The notes under the pieces: generated by a model
What the model was told of the DNA's origin: nothing
The model's database searches: none
What the model saw: the letters and a program-made list of their open reading frames with translations, nothing else
Source: Arcticibacter svalbardensis MN12-7
Lineage (GTDB): Bacteria > Bacteroidota > Bacteroidia > Sphingobacteriales > Sphingobacteriaceae
Direction: 5' to 3'
Length of the DNA: 37,121 nt
NCBI RefSeq assembly: GCF_000403135.1
Contig: NZ_AQPN01000033.1
Span: forward strand, 1 to 37,121
Made by a program: the position numbers and the translations under genes
Part shown: positions 25,222 through 34,352 of the stretch, piece by piece
How positions within the stretch are numbered: position 1 is the first letter of the stretch
How the letters are laid out: each line of letters starts with the position of its first letter

Positions 25222-27042
25222 TTAGTATCCTGGATTTTGCTGACCTGCAATCTTTTCATTAGCATTAAACTCTGTTAAAGGAATTGGCCAGGAGTAACTT
25301 TTAGACTCATTAAAAGTTAAAGGAGTAGACAGATTTCTTGCTTTTCCGAAAAAGGCTGCTTCCTGAGGACCTAAGTGCCAGCGACAAATATCAAACCACC
25401 ATAAACCTTCGTGAAAAAATTCAGCCCAACGTTCATAGCGCAAGGGATTTCTTCCAAGCACAGGATCATTAATAGCCGGAGTAACAGCTGTAAGAGAAGT
25501 ATAGTCCCTTGCCGATGCGGTATTGATTGGCAAGTCGTACGCTCTGCGCCTCACCTTATTGATGTATTCCAAACCGGTTGCAGCATCACCTGCGCCAATA
25601 TTAGCTTCAGCATACAAAAGATACACATCAGCCATCCGCAGGAAGTACCAGTTCCATTTATCATAGTTCACGTTATTGATGTGGTAATCAATAGCAGCAT
25701 ATTTTCTGAATCCCCAACCATACGTATTCGGTTCGCCTGCTAAATAATCAGGTTTGGATACAGGAACATCCTTCCTTGGCCCTCCATTCCAATCAATATT
25801 CAGCACATCAATCCAAGGTTGTACGAGATTAACATATAGGCGAGGATCGGCAGTTTTATTTGTCCGTACCGCTACTGCTTGTGCCCGGTAAGCAGGATCC
25901 ATAATTCGCGCCGGATTATCCGGACTTGCCGGCAACTGACTGTTGTATGCCGGATTAGCAACAAGCGTATAATACCCCAATGGGTATCCAAAACGAGTTA
26001 TATTCTTATCATGAACACCCAGATTACCGCCATAACCTAATGCTCTGGAACCTGTCTCAGTACCAGTTTCACTCAATATATAAGGTGACCAGATCACACC
26101 ATTCAAAGTAGACGCATTCGGATTACCTCCCCAGGGACCATAATTACCGTTATTATTGGCATCCACATTCAACTCAAACAAAGACTCTTCATTAAATTCA
26201 TTCGCCGTATTTCCATTAAAAGCATCTTTGTATTTTGCAAAAGGCATTAAGGTTTTGCCACTGTTATTGATGACATCCAATAAAGTTGTTTTTGCATTGG
26301 CCCAATCCTCCGTAAACACATAAGCTTTTCCCAGCAGCGCTTTAGCAGACCACTTAGTCACTCTTCCAACCTCTGTTGCAGGCCAAACTGTATTTTCAAG
26401 TAAGACAGTCGATTCTTGCAGATCAGTGATAATGAAATTCCAAACATCACGTGCAGATGCGCGACCCTGTTGGGTAGCTTCTAAATTCTTAGGCACCTCT
26501 TTATACAAAGGAACTCCCATTTTAGCATCATTTGCCCCTCCAGCCTTCAAATAGGCTTCACCGAACAGGGTTTCCAATTGAAAATAATAGAAAGCACGCA
26601 TAAATTTAGCCTGTCCACGTACAGCATCTATATCCGCTTTCTGCGACGCTGTAGCAGAATTTGCTTCAAAGAAATCTGCCGCTTCAAGCGTTACGTTGCA
26701 GGTAGTCACGCCGGCATACAATGCAGTCCAGGCATCTTGCGACCTGCTATTTGTAACACTCAAGTTATTTGCAGTCATTTCATTCCATGCCTGATCACCA
26801 TTATAGTTTGCATCACCCGCATGTACCGCATCTTCCAACGCTTTAGGCATGAGGTTAAAACCATATAAACCCACACTTTTTAAATTACCATAGGCAGGGT
26901 TTAATATCGCATTCAAATCAGCAAGTGTGGTAGGAAAAGATGAAGTTGACAGTTTGTCTGTAGGAACTACTAAATCCGGATCATTTTTACATCCTCCTAT
27001 ACAAACCAGCACCAGGAGTATTATATATATCTTTTTATACAT
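25222..27042 (-). CDS. susD: SusD/RagB-family glycan-binding outer-membrane lipoprotein
   Basis: A 606-residue SusD homologue. The start MYKKIYIILLVLVCIGGC gives a lipobox with C18 as the acylated residue. Middle TPR-like helices include QKADIDAVRGQAKFMRAFYY, and the C-terminal signature is NPLRYERWAEFFHEGLWWFDICRW. SusD sits over the SusC barrel at the cell surface and binds glycan for import. It starts 21 nt after the susC stop and is followed 40 nt later by the GH71-like gene. Length is a little above the usual 500-580. Confidence 0.95.
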   Translation of the reverse strand: MYKKIYIILLVLVCIGGCKNDPDLVVPTDKLSTSSFPTTLADLNAILNPAYGNLKSVGLYGFNLMPKALEDAVHAGDANYNGDQAWNEMTANNLSVTNSRSQDAWTALYAGVTTCNVTLEAADFFEANSATASQKADIDAVRGQAKFMRAFYYFQLETLFGEAYLKAGGANDAKMGVPLYKEVPKNLEATQQGRASARDVWNFIITDLQESTVLLENTVWPATEVGRVTKWSAKALLGKAYVFTEDWANAKTTLLDVINNSGKTLMPFAKYKDAFNGNTANEFNEESLFELNVDANNNGNYGPWGGNPNASTLNGVIWSPYILSETGTETGSRALGYGGNLGVHDKNITRFGYPLGYYTLVANPAYNSQLPASPDNPARIMDPAYRAQAVAVRTNKTADPRLYVNLVQPWIDVLNIDWNGGPRKDVPVSKPDYLAGEPNTYGWGFRKYAAIDYHINNVNYDKWNWYFLRMADVYLLYAEANIGAGDAATGLEYINKVRRRAYDLPINTASARDYTSLTAVTPAINDPVLGRNPLRYERWAEFFHEGLWWFDICRWHLGPQEAAFFGKARNLSTPLTFNESKSYSWPIPLTEFNANEKIAGQQNPGY

Positions 27043-27063
27043 CTTATTTATTTTTAGGTTTTG

Positions 27064-30000
27064 TTAAAAATTCACATCTACACCAACAGAGTAGATCCGC
27101 GTTTGAGGATATTGACTCACTACATCTATGCCTCTGGAAGTTACACCCGAATAGCCTGATGGTGAAAAGGATGCTCCCAGTTCAGGATCCAAACCGCTGT
27201 ATTTCGTGATGGTGAATAAGTTATTGCCCATTACAAATATCCGTGCACTTCGCATTTTCACTTTAGTAAGCAGTGCGCTGGAAAAGGTGTAGCCAATTTG
27301 CAGATTTTTAAGTTTCAGGTAATCGCCCTTTTCAACAAAGTAACTGTTCACTGTACCGTAATTCCCATTGGGATCTAACTGAAATGAACCATCCGCGTTC
27401 ACTACCCCTAATCTAGGCTGACTGGTCAGTTCATTTCCACTTAAGAAAGAAGCACCCCACACTTTAGGAGAGGTATTACCATCAGAAAATGGACGCATTT
27501 CATACGCTTTCACCCCATTGAAAAGATCTACTCCCGCTACTCCGCTAAATAAAAGTGCGGCATCAAAACCTTTAAAGTTCAAACGGATATTCGCGCCATA
27601 TACTAATTTAGGATTTGGATTTCCGATAACCTGCCGATCGAGGTCATTGATAGTTCCATCATTATTTAAATCTTCAAAATGAAGATCTCCCGCATGTGCC
27701 GCAATGCCTCCTACCAACTGACTGGATGCTTCAGCATCTGTTTGAAAGATCCCTAAAGATTTGTATCCATAAAATGAACCAAAAGGCAATCCTTTTCTGG
27801 TAACCGTGATAGTTTGGTTAGGCATAATCTGAAAGGCCACATCCCCATTATTATAATAGTTGTATCCGTCAGTCAGCTCTGAAGTAGTTTGAGTAGTCAG
27901 TTTGGTTACTTCATTCTTATTCAGGGCGCCCGTGAAGTTAATATCAAAACCGAGCTTACTTACTTTTGACCGGTAACCAACCATCAACTCTACTCCCTTA
28001 TTACTTACAGAACCGATGTTGGTTAAATAAGCTCCGGATATTCCTGCACTAGGTGCCATAGGTAAAGCATAGAGCATATCATCTGTCACTTTGTTATAGT
28101 AATCCGCAGAAAAGTAAAGTTTACTACTAAAGAGTTCACCATCTAAACCCAGGTTGGTTTCTTTAACAGTTTCCCAGTGCAGATCCGGATTAGGGATAGC
28201 ACTGTATGTGGTTCCAGGGATGATAGTTCCGTTAGGTGAAAAGTTTGCACCTCCAGCACTTCCATTTCCGAAACTTGCAAATGGCTGGTAGACAGAAAGG
28301 AACGAATAGGCAGCAATATTGCTATTTCCCAATTCACCGTAACTTGCTCTGATCTTCAGCGTATTTACTGCAGGAATCAAAGACTTCAAAAAAGGTTCCT
28401 CAGAAATATTCCAGGCGGCCGATACTGCAGGAAATACACCCCTTTGTTTGTTGGGACCAAAAACGGTGAAGTTGGCATCCTGCCGGATAGAACCAGACAG
28501 GTAATACCTGCTGTTATAGTTATAATTCAAACGAGCAAAAAGCGATTTAACCAAGCCATTATCATCTTTCTGCCCTGTATAAAAATAGGTAGTGTTTGCA
28601 GTCGGAATAAAAGAATACTGTTCAGCAGCATCGGTAGAAACATCGCTTGCTGTTACGTTGATGTTATTAAACTTACTGGTAATCTGTTCATATCCACCTA
28701 CCAAATTCAAATTATGGTTATTGAACGACTGGTTGTAGGTTAGGATATAGTTTGTCAACAAAGACTGACTCTCCACCGAAAGCTTATTCAATGAGTTTTT
28801 CCCTATCCCTACTCCTCCAATTGAAAAGGCATTTTGAAAATAATTCTGTTTCTGGTTGTAAAACGAATAACCTAAATTGCTTCTAAAAGACAAATTCAAA
28901 GGAAGTTTTATCTCCGCATATAAATTTGACTGGAAATTATTCCTAAAATCTTCTACATGTGCATTATCGATTGCCCCAACAGGATGCGTTCCTGAAAAAG
29001 CAAGACCAGGATACCCAGTGGGCAAAGTACCATAAGTTCCATTCGAATTGAACAATGGAATAATTGGAAGCGTCCGGAAAGGAGCATTATGCAACTGCGC
29101 TTCCACACCAACGTTTTGCGGATTAGAGGTACTTCTTCTGGAAACCGATACTTGTTCTCCGAATTTAAGCCAGTCGCCTATTTTAAAATTAGTATTGATT
29201 CGAGCGCCACCAATATTAGAGAAATTATGACGGGCAACTCCCTCCTGTTTGTTATAAAAACCGGAAATCAGGTAATTGACAATTGGTGCAGAACCACTGA
29301 AAGATAAGTTATGATTCTGTTCTGAGGCGTCATTAAAAATCTCATCTATCCAGTCTGTATTAGCAAGTGTATCCAATCGGTCAGCATTGGCAAACCTGGT
29401 TGGATTAATGATATTCTGTAAACGAATGTAATCGTCCTTACCAAGCAGGCTTCCCACTTTTGCGGTAGTTTTGCCATAACGATAGTTATAATTAAACTGA
29501 GGAATAGTTGTTGTTCCTTTTTTCGTGGTAACCAAAACAACCCCTCCTGCAGCAGCTGCACCATAAATAGATGCTGCCGCTGCATCCTTTAACACATCTA
29601 TCGACTCAATATCCTGAACGTTTAAGTTAGAAATATCACCCATTCGGATTCCATCTACAATATACAATGGATTCGGTTGATTCAAGGATGACAAACCTCT
29701 GATCACTATGGAAGGAGAGGCATCAGGAGCCCCGGAACTCTTTACGACATTGATCCCAGCCACACGACCTTGTAAAGCTTCAACCGCATTCGTTATTGGC
29801 TGACTGCTAAACACATTTCCTTTTACCGAAGCAACCGAGCCTGTAAGATCTTTTCTTCTTTGCGTACCGTATCCTACGACAACCACTTCATCCAACTGCT
29901 TCGTGTCTTCCTGCAAGCGAACATTGATTACCGGACCTTGCGAAGCACTAACTTCCCTGGTTGTAAATCCAATCATGGAAAATATTAATACATCATTTAC

Positions 30001-30180
30001 TTTATTTACCTGAATCGTGTAATTCCCGTTATTATCGGAAGATTGACCTGTTGAAGTACCTTTCAGCTGGATATTTACACCTGGAAGCGGTTGGTTTTGG
30101 GAATCTGTTACTTTCCCTCTAATTCTTGTTTCCTGTGCTTGAGCTACATAAGAAAACAAAAGAAAAAACAACAGAGCCAT
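27064..30180 (-). CDS. susC: SusC/RagA TonB-dependent glycan importer
   Basis: A 1038-residue outer-membrane transporter. In order: signal peptide ending VAQAQ (residues 1-16), carboxypeptidase-like beta-sandwich (TRIRGKVTDSQNQPLPGVN, about 18-95), SusC-type TonB segment QLDEVVVVGYGTQRRKDLTG, plug domain (IRGLSSLNQPNPLYIVDGI; IESIDVLKDAAAASIYGA), then a 22-strand barrel ending in YSVGVDVNF. There is no STN domain, so anti-sigma control is unlikely; a SusR-like gene lies next door instead. The N-terminus is odd: it starts MALLFFLLFSYVAQAQ with no basic n-region. An upstream ATG at 30206 in another frame reads MTKKSVDRA, exactly the missing n-region, so a one-base deletion near 30180 is possible. 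The 251-nt gap upstream, towards the SusR-like gene, should hold the promoter; I found no clear -7 box. Confidence 0.94.
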   Translation of the reverse strand: MALLFFLLFSYVAQAQETRIRGKVTDSQNQPLPGVNIQLKGTSTGQSSDNNGNYTIQVNKVNDVLIFSMIGFTTREVSASQGPVINVRLQEDTKQLDEVVVVGYGTQRRKDLTGSVASVKGNVFSSQPITNAVEALQGRVAGINVVKSSGAPDASPSIVIRGLSSLNQPNPLYIVDGIRMGDISNLNVQDIESIDVLKDAAAASIYGAAAAGGVVLVTTKKGTTTIPQFNYNYRYGKTTAKVGSLLGKDDYIRLQNIINPTRFANADRLDTLANTDWIDEIFNDASEQNHNLSFSGSAPIVNYLISGFYNKQEGVARHNFSNIGGARINTNFKIGDWLKFGEQVSVSRRSTSNPQNVGVEAQLHNAPFRTLPIIPLFNSNGTYGTLPTGYPGLAFSGTHPVGAIDNAHVEDFRNNFQSNLYAEIKLPLNLSFRSNLGYSFYNQKQNYFQNAFSIGGVGIGKNSLNKLSVESQSLLTNYILTYNQSFNNHNLNLVGGYEQITSKFNNINVTASDVSTDAAEQYSFIPTANTTYFYTGQKDDNGLVKSLFARLNYNYNSRYYLSGSIRQDANFTVFGPNKQRGVFPAVSAAWNISEEPFLKSLIPAVNTLKIRASYGELGNSNIAAYSFLSVYQPFASFGNGSAGGANFSPNGTIIPGTTYSAIPNPDLHWETVKETNLGLDGELFSSKLYFSADYYNKVTDDMLYALPMAPSAGISGAYLTNIGSVSNKGVELMVGYRSKVSKLGFDINFTGALNKNEVTKLTTQTTSELTDGYNYYNNGDVAFQIMPNQTITVTRKGLPFGSFYGYKSLGIFQTDAEASSQLVGGIAAHAGDLHFEDLNNDGTINDLDRQVIGNPNPKLVYGANIRLNFKGFDAALLFSGVAGVDLFNGVKAYEMRPFSDGNTSPKVWGASFLSGNELTSQPRLGVVNADGSFQLDPNGNYGTVNSYFVEKGDYLKLKNLQIGYTFSSALLTKVKMRSARIFVMGNNLFTITKYSGLDPELGASFSPSGYSGVTSRGIDVVSQYPQTRIYSVGVDVNF

Positions 30181-30431
30181 GCTCTATCTACTGATTTTTT
30201 AGTCATAATGGTTATTCTCTTAGTTTATAATTGGGTAGTTGGATCTACATTCGATTAAATCACAAATGCAAACCAAAGGAATAACTTAAATGATAACTTC
30301 GCAATACCCCTTAATGAGAATATAGATGGAATTTAGAATTATTATTATTAATAATTTGAATAACAATCACTTACAAACCTAAGAGATAAGTAAAATATAA
30401 ACCCCAAAAGTAAAATAACCTTATACAGCCT

Positions 30432-32051
30432 TTATGAAAGGATGGCTTTTTCAAATTCCTCGTTAGCTATCATGGATTTATTTTTAATTCGGGCTTTATA
30501 ATTATAGATGGTGTTCATGGAGTACTCCAAAATGGAAGAAATCTTCTCATTTTCAGTAATTCCAAGCCTGATTAAAGCAAAGATCCGCATGTCGGTATTC
30601 ATCAGCTGACCAGGTCTGAGCTTTACCTGATGCTCAGGCTCAAAAAAGGAATTGTATGTTTCTACGAAATTCGGGAATAGAGTTAAGAAGGCTTTATCGA
30701 AATTTAAAAAGAGTTCATCTCTTTCATCTTTCAGGTTTATGTTACTAACGAGCTTTTGAATGTCATCAAACTTTTTAGTGATGAGTTTATTGCTCACAGA
30801 CTTCTTGAATCTATCCAGTTTGGTAATGTATTCCGAAATCAGGTTAAAAAAGTAGCCAATGTACTGCTCTTTAATCTTTTCTGCTTCGTTGAGCTGATGT
30901 ATCGTATCTTCCAGAGACCTATTTGTTTCCAGAATAATTTTGTCTGCTTTTTTTAATCTTCCCAATTGTCTTGAAATGATGATTACAAAAAGTACAACCA
31001 CAACGACAAGTAGAGTTAGCAGCACTACAAAAATGATTAGATTTCTACTTTCTTGCTCTACCGAGTTTACTTTACCACCTGCAATCAACATTAAGGCATT
31101 ACTTACCTGAACTTTTCTATGTCTTGAGCCATAATAAGTGGCATCATTCATGGCTTGGTTAATAAAAGCATAGGCATTTTTGATATCTCCTTTTTGGTAC
31201 AGGAGCATCGCCAGGTTAAGCATTGCAGCAGCTTCTTTCGTAGAAGCACTGATGTCGGCCTCTGCAGCCTGAAGCAATAGGTCTATTGCCTTATCAGGAT
31301 TATTTTTCCGTATGTAAATATCACTCAGCGTAGAGTAAGTGACCGCAATCTGATGATCATTCAGCGGATAGTGATCTATTAACTTTTTAAGATAAACAGC
31401 ACCTAGATCATTTTTACCACTTTTTATTAACTTCAGTCCATTGTTATACTGATACTCGTAAGATTCAGGATCTGACAAAGCCAGTGCTGAATCAATAAAC
31501 TTGTCCGCCCTTTTATTATATAAAGGGGTATAAAATTTGTCCTTATCAAAATCTGCTAAATCATAATATGCATGCGCATTTAAATAATAAAAATCCTTTT
31601 TAGTGCTATCCGGCAATATGTTCACCTGAATTGTATTCAATGAATCAAAGGTTTCTTTAAACATCCCTGCAGAAAGTAGCACAAAACCTAATTTTATCTT
31701 CCCAGTGGCCATTTTAACTGGATCCTTTAGCTTTTGTCCAGACTCCTGCATCTTGTGCGCATAAAAAAATGCTTTATCATAATTGAAAGATTTATACTCA
31801 TCATAAAGCCTTGAATATATAACATAGGTGCTAACCAGATTTCGATTTGACTTACTCTTCAAGGATTTCTCCAGGCTATTGATACGGGCTAACTTTTGAT
31901 TATCATAGTGATCCTTTATTGCGATGTTTTGATTAAGCCGGGATAACGACTGCTCAAAATTTGATTGTGCCCAGGCGTAATTGGAAAGAAATAACAAAAT
32001 TAATATAAGGATCTCTTTAGTTGATCTTAAACAGAATAGAAGTTTCATCAT
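30432..32051 (-). CDS. susR: SusR-like membrane-spanning transcription regulator
   Basis: A 539-residue regulator with the layout of Bacteroides SusR: signal sequence (residues about 12-29, ending YAWAQ), a periplasmic region of TPR-like helices (about 30-330), a strong transmembrane helix (IIFVVLLTLLVVVVVLFVII, about 336-360), a cytoplasmic coiled linker (RQLGRLKKADKIILETNRSL), and a C-terminal helix-turn-helix domain (LRPGQLMNTDMRIFALIRLG; EKISSILEYSMNTIYNYKARI). SusR senses maltodextrin in the periplasm and activates sus genes; this homologue is expected to sense an alpha-gluco-oligosaccharide and activate the susC gene that follows on the same strand 251 nt later. The last residues form a DNA-recognition helix typical of LuxR-like HTH. 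A TAGATTTG box on the minus strand at 32121-32114 may be its -7 promoter element. Confidence 0.88.
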   Translation of the reverse strand: MMKLLFCLRSTKEILILILLFLSNYAWAQSNFEQSLSRLNQNIAIKDHYDNQKLARINSLEKSLKSKSNRNLVSTYVIYSRLYDEYKSFNYDKAFFYAHKMQESGQKLKDPVKMATGKIKLGFVLLSAGMFKETFDSLNTIQVNILPDSTKKDFYYLNAHAYYDLADFDKDKFYTPLYNKRADKFIDSALALSDPESYEYQYNNGLKLIKSGKNDLGAVYLKKLIDHYPLNDHQIAVTYSTLSDIYIRKNNPDKAIDLLLQAAEADISASTKEAAAMLNLAMLLYQKGDIKNAYAFINQAMNDATYYGSRHRKVQVSNALMLIAGGKVNSVEQESRNLIIFVVLLTLLVVVVVLFVIIISRQLGRLKKADKIILETNRSLEDTIHQLNEAEKIKEQYIGYFFNLISEYITKLDRFKKSVSNKLITKKFDDIQKLVSNINLKDERDELFLNFDKAFLTLFPNFVETYNSFFEPEHQVKLRPGQLMNTDMRIFALIRLGITENEKISSILEYSMNTIYNYKARIKNKSMIANEEFEKAILS

Positions 32052-32281
32052 TAGGTTAATCTGGTTTCACAAAAGGCAAGGACTGTTGGTATTATTGAAT
32101 ACATACCAACTACCAAATCTATATTATAATATTCAAATTTTTCAGATTCTTTGTTTCATAACAAAATGAACTGAGCAAGGCAAGGAATTGCGTATAGAAT
32201 GTAATCTCGGCATTAAAGATTCCAATAAGACAGCAGTAAGAATCCAGTATAAGTCCAACTGTAGGGTCTTTAAGTCGGACT

Positions 32282-32310
32282 TTTGTCGGAAACATACTAG
32301 TATAAATTTG
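32282..32310 (+). promoter_or_regulatory. Plus-strand promoter with both Bacteroidota elements
   Basis: TTTG at 32282-32285 and TAAATTTG at 32303-32310 (TAnnTTTG) are 17 nt apart, within the spacing used by Bacteroidota sigma factors. It reads away from the SusR-like gene, towards a perfect hairpin terminator about 170 nt on, with no protein gene between. Confidence 0.5.
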
Positions 32311-32316
32311 CTATAA

Positions 32317-32526
32317 ATAATAATGTCTTACCTATGTTATTTACTCTTTGTAGTAATTTCATACCGTCTTCTGGCAGATCTACTTTTCCGAAAACCATAA
32401 AAGTAGGGCAACTATAGGTCAGAAAGCAATGATCCAAGGAACAGCAGGTTCGGTAATCAAGAATTTAGATTATACAACAAAACCAAGCTGGCTCTATAAT
32501 AGCCAGCTTGGTTTTGTTAATTTTTT
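32317..32526 (+). ncRNA. Candidate small RNA of about 210 nt
   Basis: Bounded by the promoter at 32282-32310 and the hairpin terminator at 32476-32526. The only open frame with an ATG inside (39 codons from 32429) runs through the terminator stem and is not credible as a protein. The transcript start is estimated about 7 nt after the -7 box. The sequence matches no RNA family I know. If the terminator leaks, the transcript would run antisense to the beta-helix gene. All of this is inference from promoter and terminator sequence. Confidence 0.35.
32476..32526. terminator. Perfect 18-bp hairpin followed by T-run
   Basis: AACAAAACCAAGCTGGCT at 32476-32493 pairs perfectly with 32501-32518 across a 7-nt loop. 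On the plus strand it is followed by AA and six T, a strong intrinsic terminator. On the minus strand it begins 27 nt beyond the stop of the beta-helix gene and may end that transcript too, since the arm itself is T-rich. Confidence 0.85.
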
Positions 32527-32544
32527 ACTAAGAAGGAGAACTTG

Positions 32545-33849
32545 TTAGTAGTTATTGTAAGCTCCGTTCACATTGACATACTTACCTACTTTATTACCTG
32601 TTCCAATCAATGTATTAGCAGAAGCACTGTTACCATTGGTTGCTGAACCATCAAAAAGTACTACCCCATTGTCAGGTCCTAAGCTGGTATTAAAAGTATT
32701 TTTAGTGATCGTGTTCTTGATACTTCCAGCTCTTGCATAGAATGCATTTCCGACTTTTACTTTACCTGTATTACCTGAAATCTTTCCTGATCTGCAATTT
32801 ACAAGCATCATAGCCATTCCATCAGTGGTAATTTTATTGTTGGTAATGGTAAAATTGATTGCGTCATTGATTTCTATACCTCTGATTTTGTTTTTGTCAG
32901 AAGTAGATCCGGTTAGTTCAAAAACGTTATTACTAATGGTCCAATTCGATTTTGTTCCTGCTGAACCTAATATTCCGGTGAAGCCATAATTATCAGAGTG
33001 AAAGTAATTATTATTGGTTTCCAATCCTATTGTACCTGCGTTTTCAATTCCATAATATATAAAAGGGGAACTTTTCATCCTCATGTTATAGAATTCATTG
33101 TTATTAATTTGTCCGTTTGTTGAATATCCACTTACAGATACACATGATGGTGCAGGACCTGATTGTATGGTTCCTATATCAAAGAAGTAATTATCATGGA
33201 TATAGAAATCTTTAAATCGGGCTACATTCTGGTTAGCATGATTTTGAAATTCGATAGCCATACGTCCGATACTTTCAAAGCGGTTATTAGCAACGGATAT
33301 ATATTTTACCATGGAGTTAGTACCCTCACTCACTAGTTTAATACCGTTTCCCTGTGATTCAGGGTTAGTGAATGTACATTTATTGATGTTTATACCATCC
33401 ATTAAATCATTTGCTCCAAAAGCAGCGATAAAGATTAATCCTTCAGCATCATTTACAGTGCTTACGCGGGTAGATTTAAATGTAATAGAGGAAATTTCAA
33501 TATTGTAAGCATTTCCTAAGAGTGTAATTATTTTATTGGTGGGGGAAACAAATATAGTTCCTGCTTCACCGTAAATTTTAAGATTTGTAATGTTTTTGAT
33601 GTCAAGGGACTTACTAATCAAATAAGTTCCTTTAGGGAAGAACAACGTTTTATTACTACCAATAAGAGCCTGAATTTTAGATTGTTGATCGCTTTTTCCA
33701 TCATTAGTGATGCCTAAACCTTTTACATTCGAGGTGGCAGAAACCGTTTCTGCAGATATTGGACTGGTTGTTGCTGGTTGAAGATCAGCGTCTTGTTTAC
33801 AACTGCTAATTATAGCGAAAATTGAAACTATAAGAATAATTCTTTTCAT
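32545..33849 (-). CDS. Right-handed beta-helix lipoprotein, pectate-lyase-like fold
   Basis: A 434-residue lipoprotein: MKRIILIVSIFAIISSC gives a lipobox with C17. After a short linker, GLGITNDGKSDQQSKIQALI and LFFPKGTYLISKSLDI match the opening of the Pectate_lyase_3-type fold (gDGksDd..., fPkGtY). The rest is a run of short N-rich rungs (for example INNNEFYNMRMKS, WTISNNVFELTG and ITNNKITTDG), typical of a right-handed parallel beta-helix with asparagine ladders. Such proteins may be polysaccharide lyases, hydrolases or tail-spike-like binders; no catalytic set can be assigned with confidence. It stands alone, with a hairpin after it and a 503-nt region before it. The N-rich low-complexity surface may reflect adhesion or exopolysaccharide handling, possibly linked to the glycosyltransferase upstream. 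Confidence 0.8.
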   Translation of the reverse strand: MKRIILIVSIFAIISSCKQDADLQPATTSPISAETVSATSNVKGLGITNDGKSDQQSKIQALIGSNKTLFFPKGTYLISKSLDIKNITNLKIYGEAGTIFVSPTNKIITLLGNAYNIEISSITFKSTRVSTVNDAEGLIFIAAFGANDLMDGININKCTFTNPESQGNGIKLVSEGTNSMVKYISVANNRFESIGRMAIEFQNHANQNVARFKDFYIHDNYFFDIGTIQSGPAPSCVSVSGYSTNGQINNNEFYNMRMKSSPFIYYGIENAGTIGLETNNNYFHSDNYGFTGILGSAGTKSNWTISNNVFELTGSTSDKNKIRGIEINDAINFTITNNKITTDGMAMMLVNCRSGKISGNTGKVKVGNAFYARAGSIKNTITKNTFNTSLGPDNGVVLFDGSATNGNSASANTLIGTGNKVGKYVNVNGAYNNY

Positions 33850-33978
33850 TTTAAGTAATTTTTGTGGATGAAATTCTTTTAAACTTTTAAATTGTATCCT
33901 TCTACTTAAAAGAGGATCAATGGGTTACGAATATTTTTTATTTTTAGTTTTTTTGGCACGGCATATAAATTTTCCATT

Positions 33979-34015
33979 TGACCTAAAAACAAGAAAGTGC
34001 TCTTATTTTAGGTCA
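33979..34015. repeat. Perfect 10-bp inverted repeat upstream of the beta-helix gene
   Basis: TGACCTAAAA (33979-33988) and TTTTAGGTCA (34006-34015) are exact reverse complements separated by 17 nt, 130-166 nt upstream of the beta-helix start. No T-run follows on either strand, so it is not a terminator. It may be a paired operator or an untranslated-leader stem-loop. Confidence 0.6.
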
Positions 34016-34152
34016 GTGAATATATTTCCTCAAAGCGAGCAATATCATCCCCTAACTAATTAAACAAATTCATCAATTAAGAGACGTTAATGCGTGACTA
34101 ATAATAATTTAAGACCCGTAAATTTGAGAGTGACAGGTTGTAAATAAGCAGC

Positions 34153-34185
34153 AAAAAAGCCAGTAATTATTTTAAAACTACTGGC
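34153..34185 (-). terminator. Intrinsic terminator of the glycosyltransferase gene
   Basis: Read on the minus strand, GCCAGTA (34185-34179) pairs with TACTGGC (34165-34159) around a 13-nt loop and is followed by six T. It lies 168 nt beyond the glycosyltransferase stop. Confidence 0.7.
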
Positions 34186-34352
34186 ATAATATTTGCGAAA
34201 ACGCCGAACAATAATTACTATAATTATTTTTAAAAAGGTTTTGATTTTTTGACAAGATTTTTTTTCCGCTAATCATTATGATAATGTTCGTATGAAATAG
34301 TAAGGTTTTTGACTAATTAAATATTTTGATTTAAATTAATATTTGGCTTTAA

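Larger units (their letters stand above)
33850..34352. other. 503-nt gene-free region with two hairpins
   Basis: No credible open frame on either strand. It holds the upstream region of the beta-helix gene, a perfect 10-bp inverted repeat at 33979-34015 and a minus-strand terminator for the glycosyltransferase at 34153-34185. The DNA is strongly AT-rich. I saw no TAnnTTTG box in a good position for the beta-helix gene. Confidence 0.6.

Noticed and set aside
32429-32548. Plus-strand 39-residue open frame before the beta-helix gene
   Set aside because: It runs straight through the perfect terminator hairpin and T-run, so it is an accident of that sequence.
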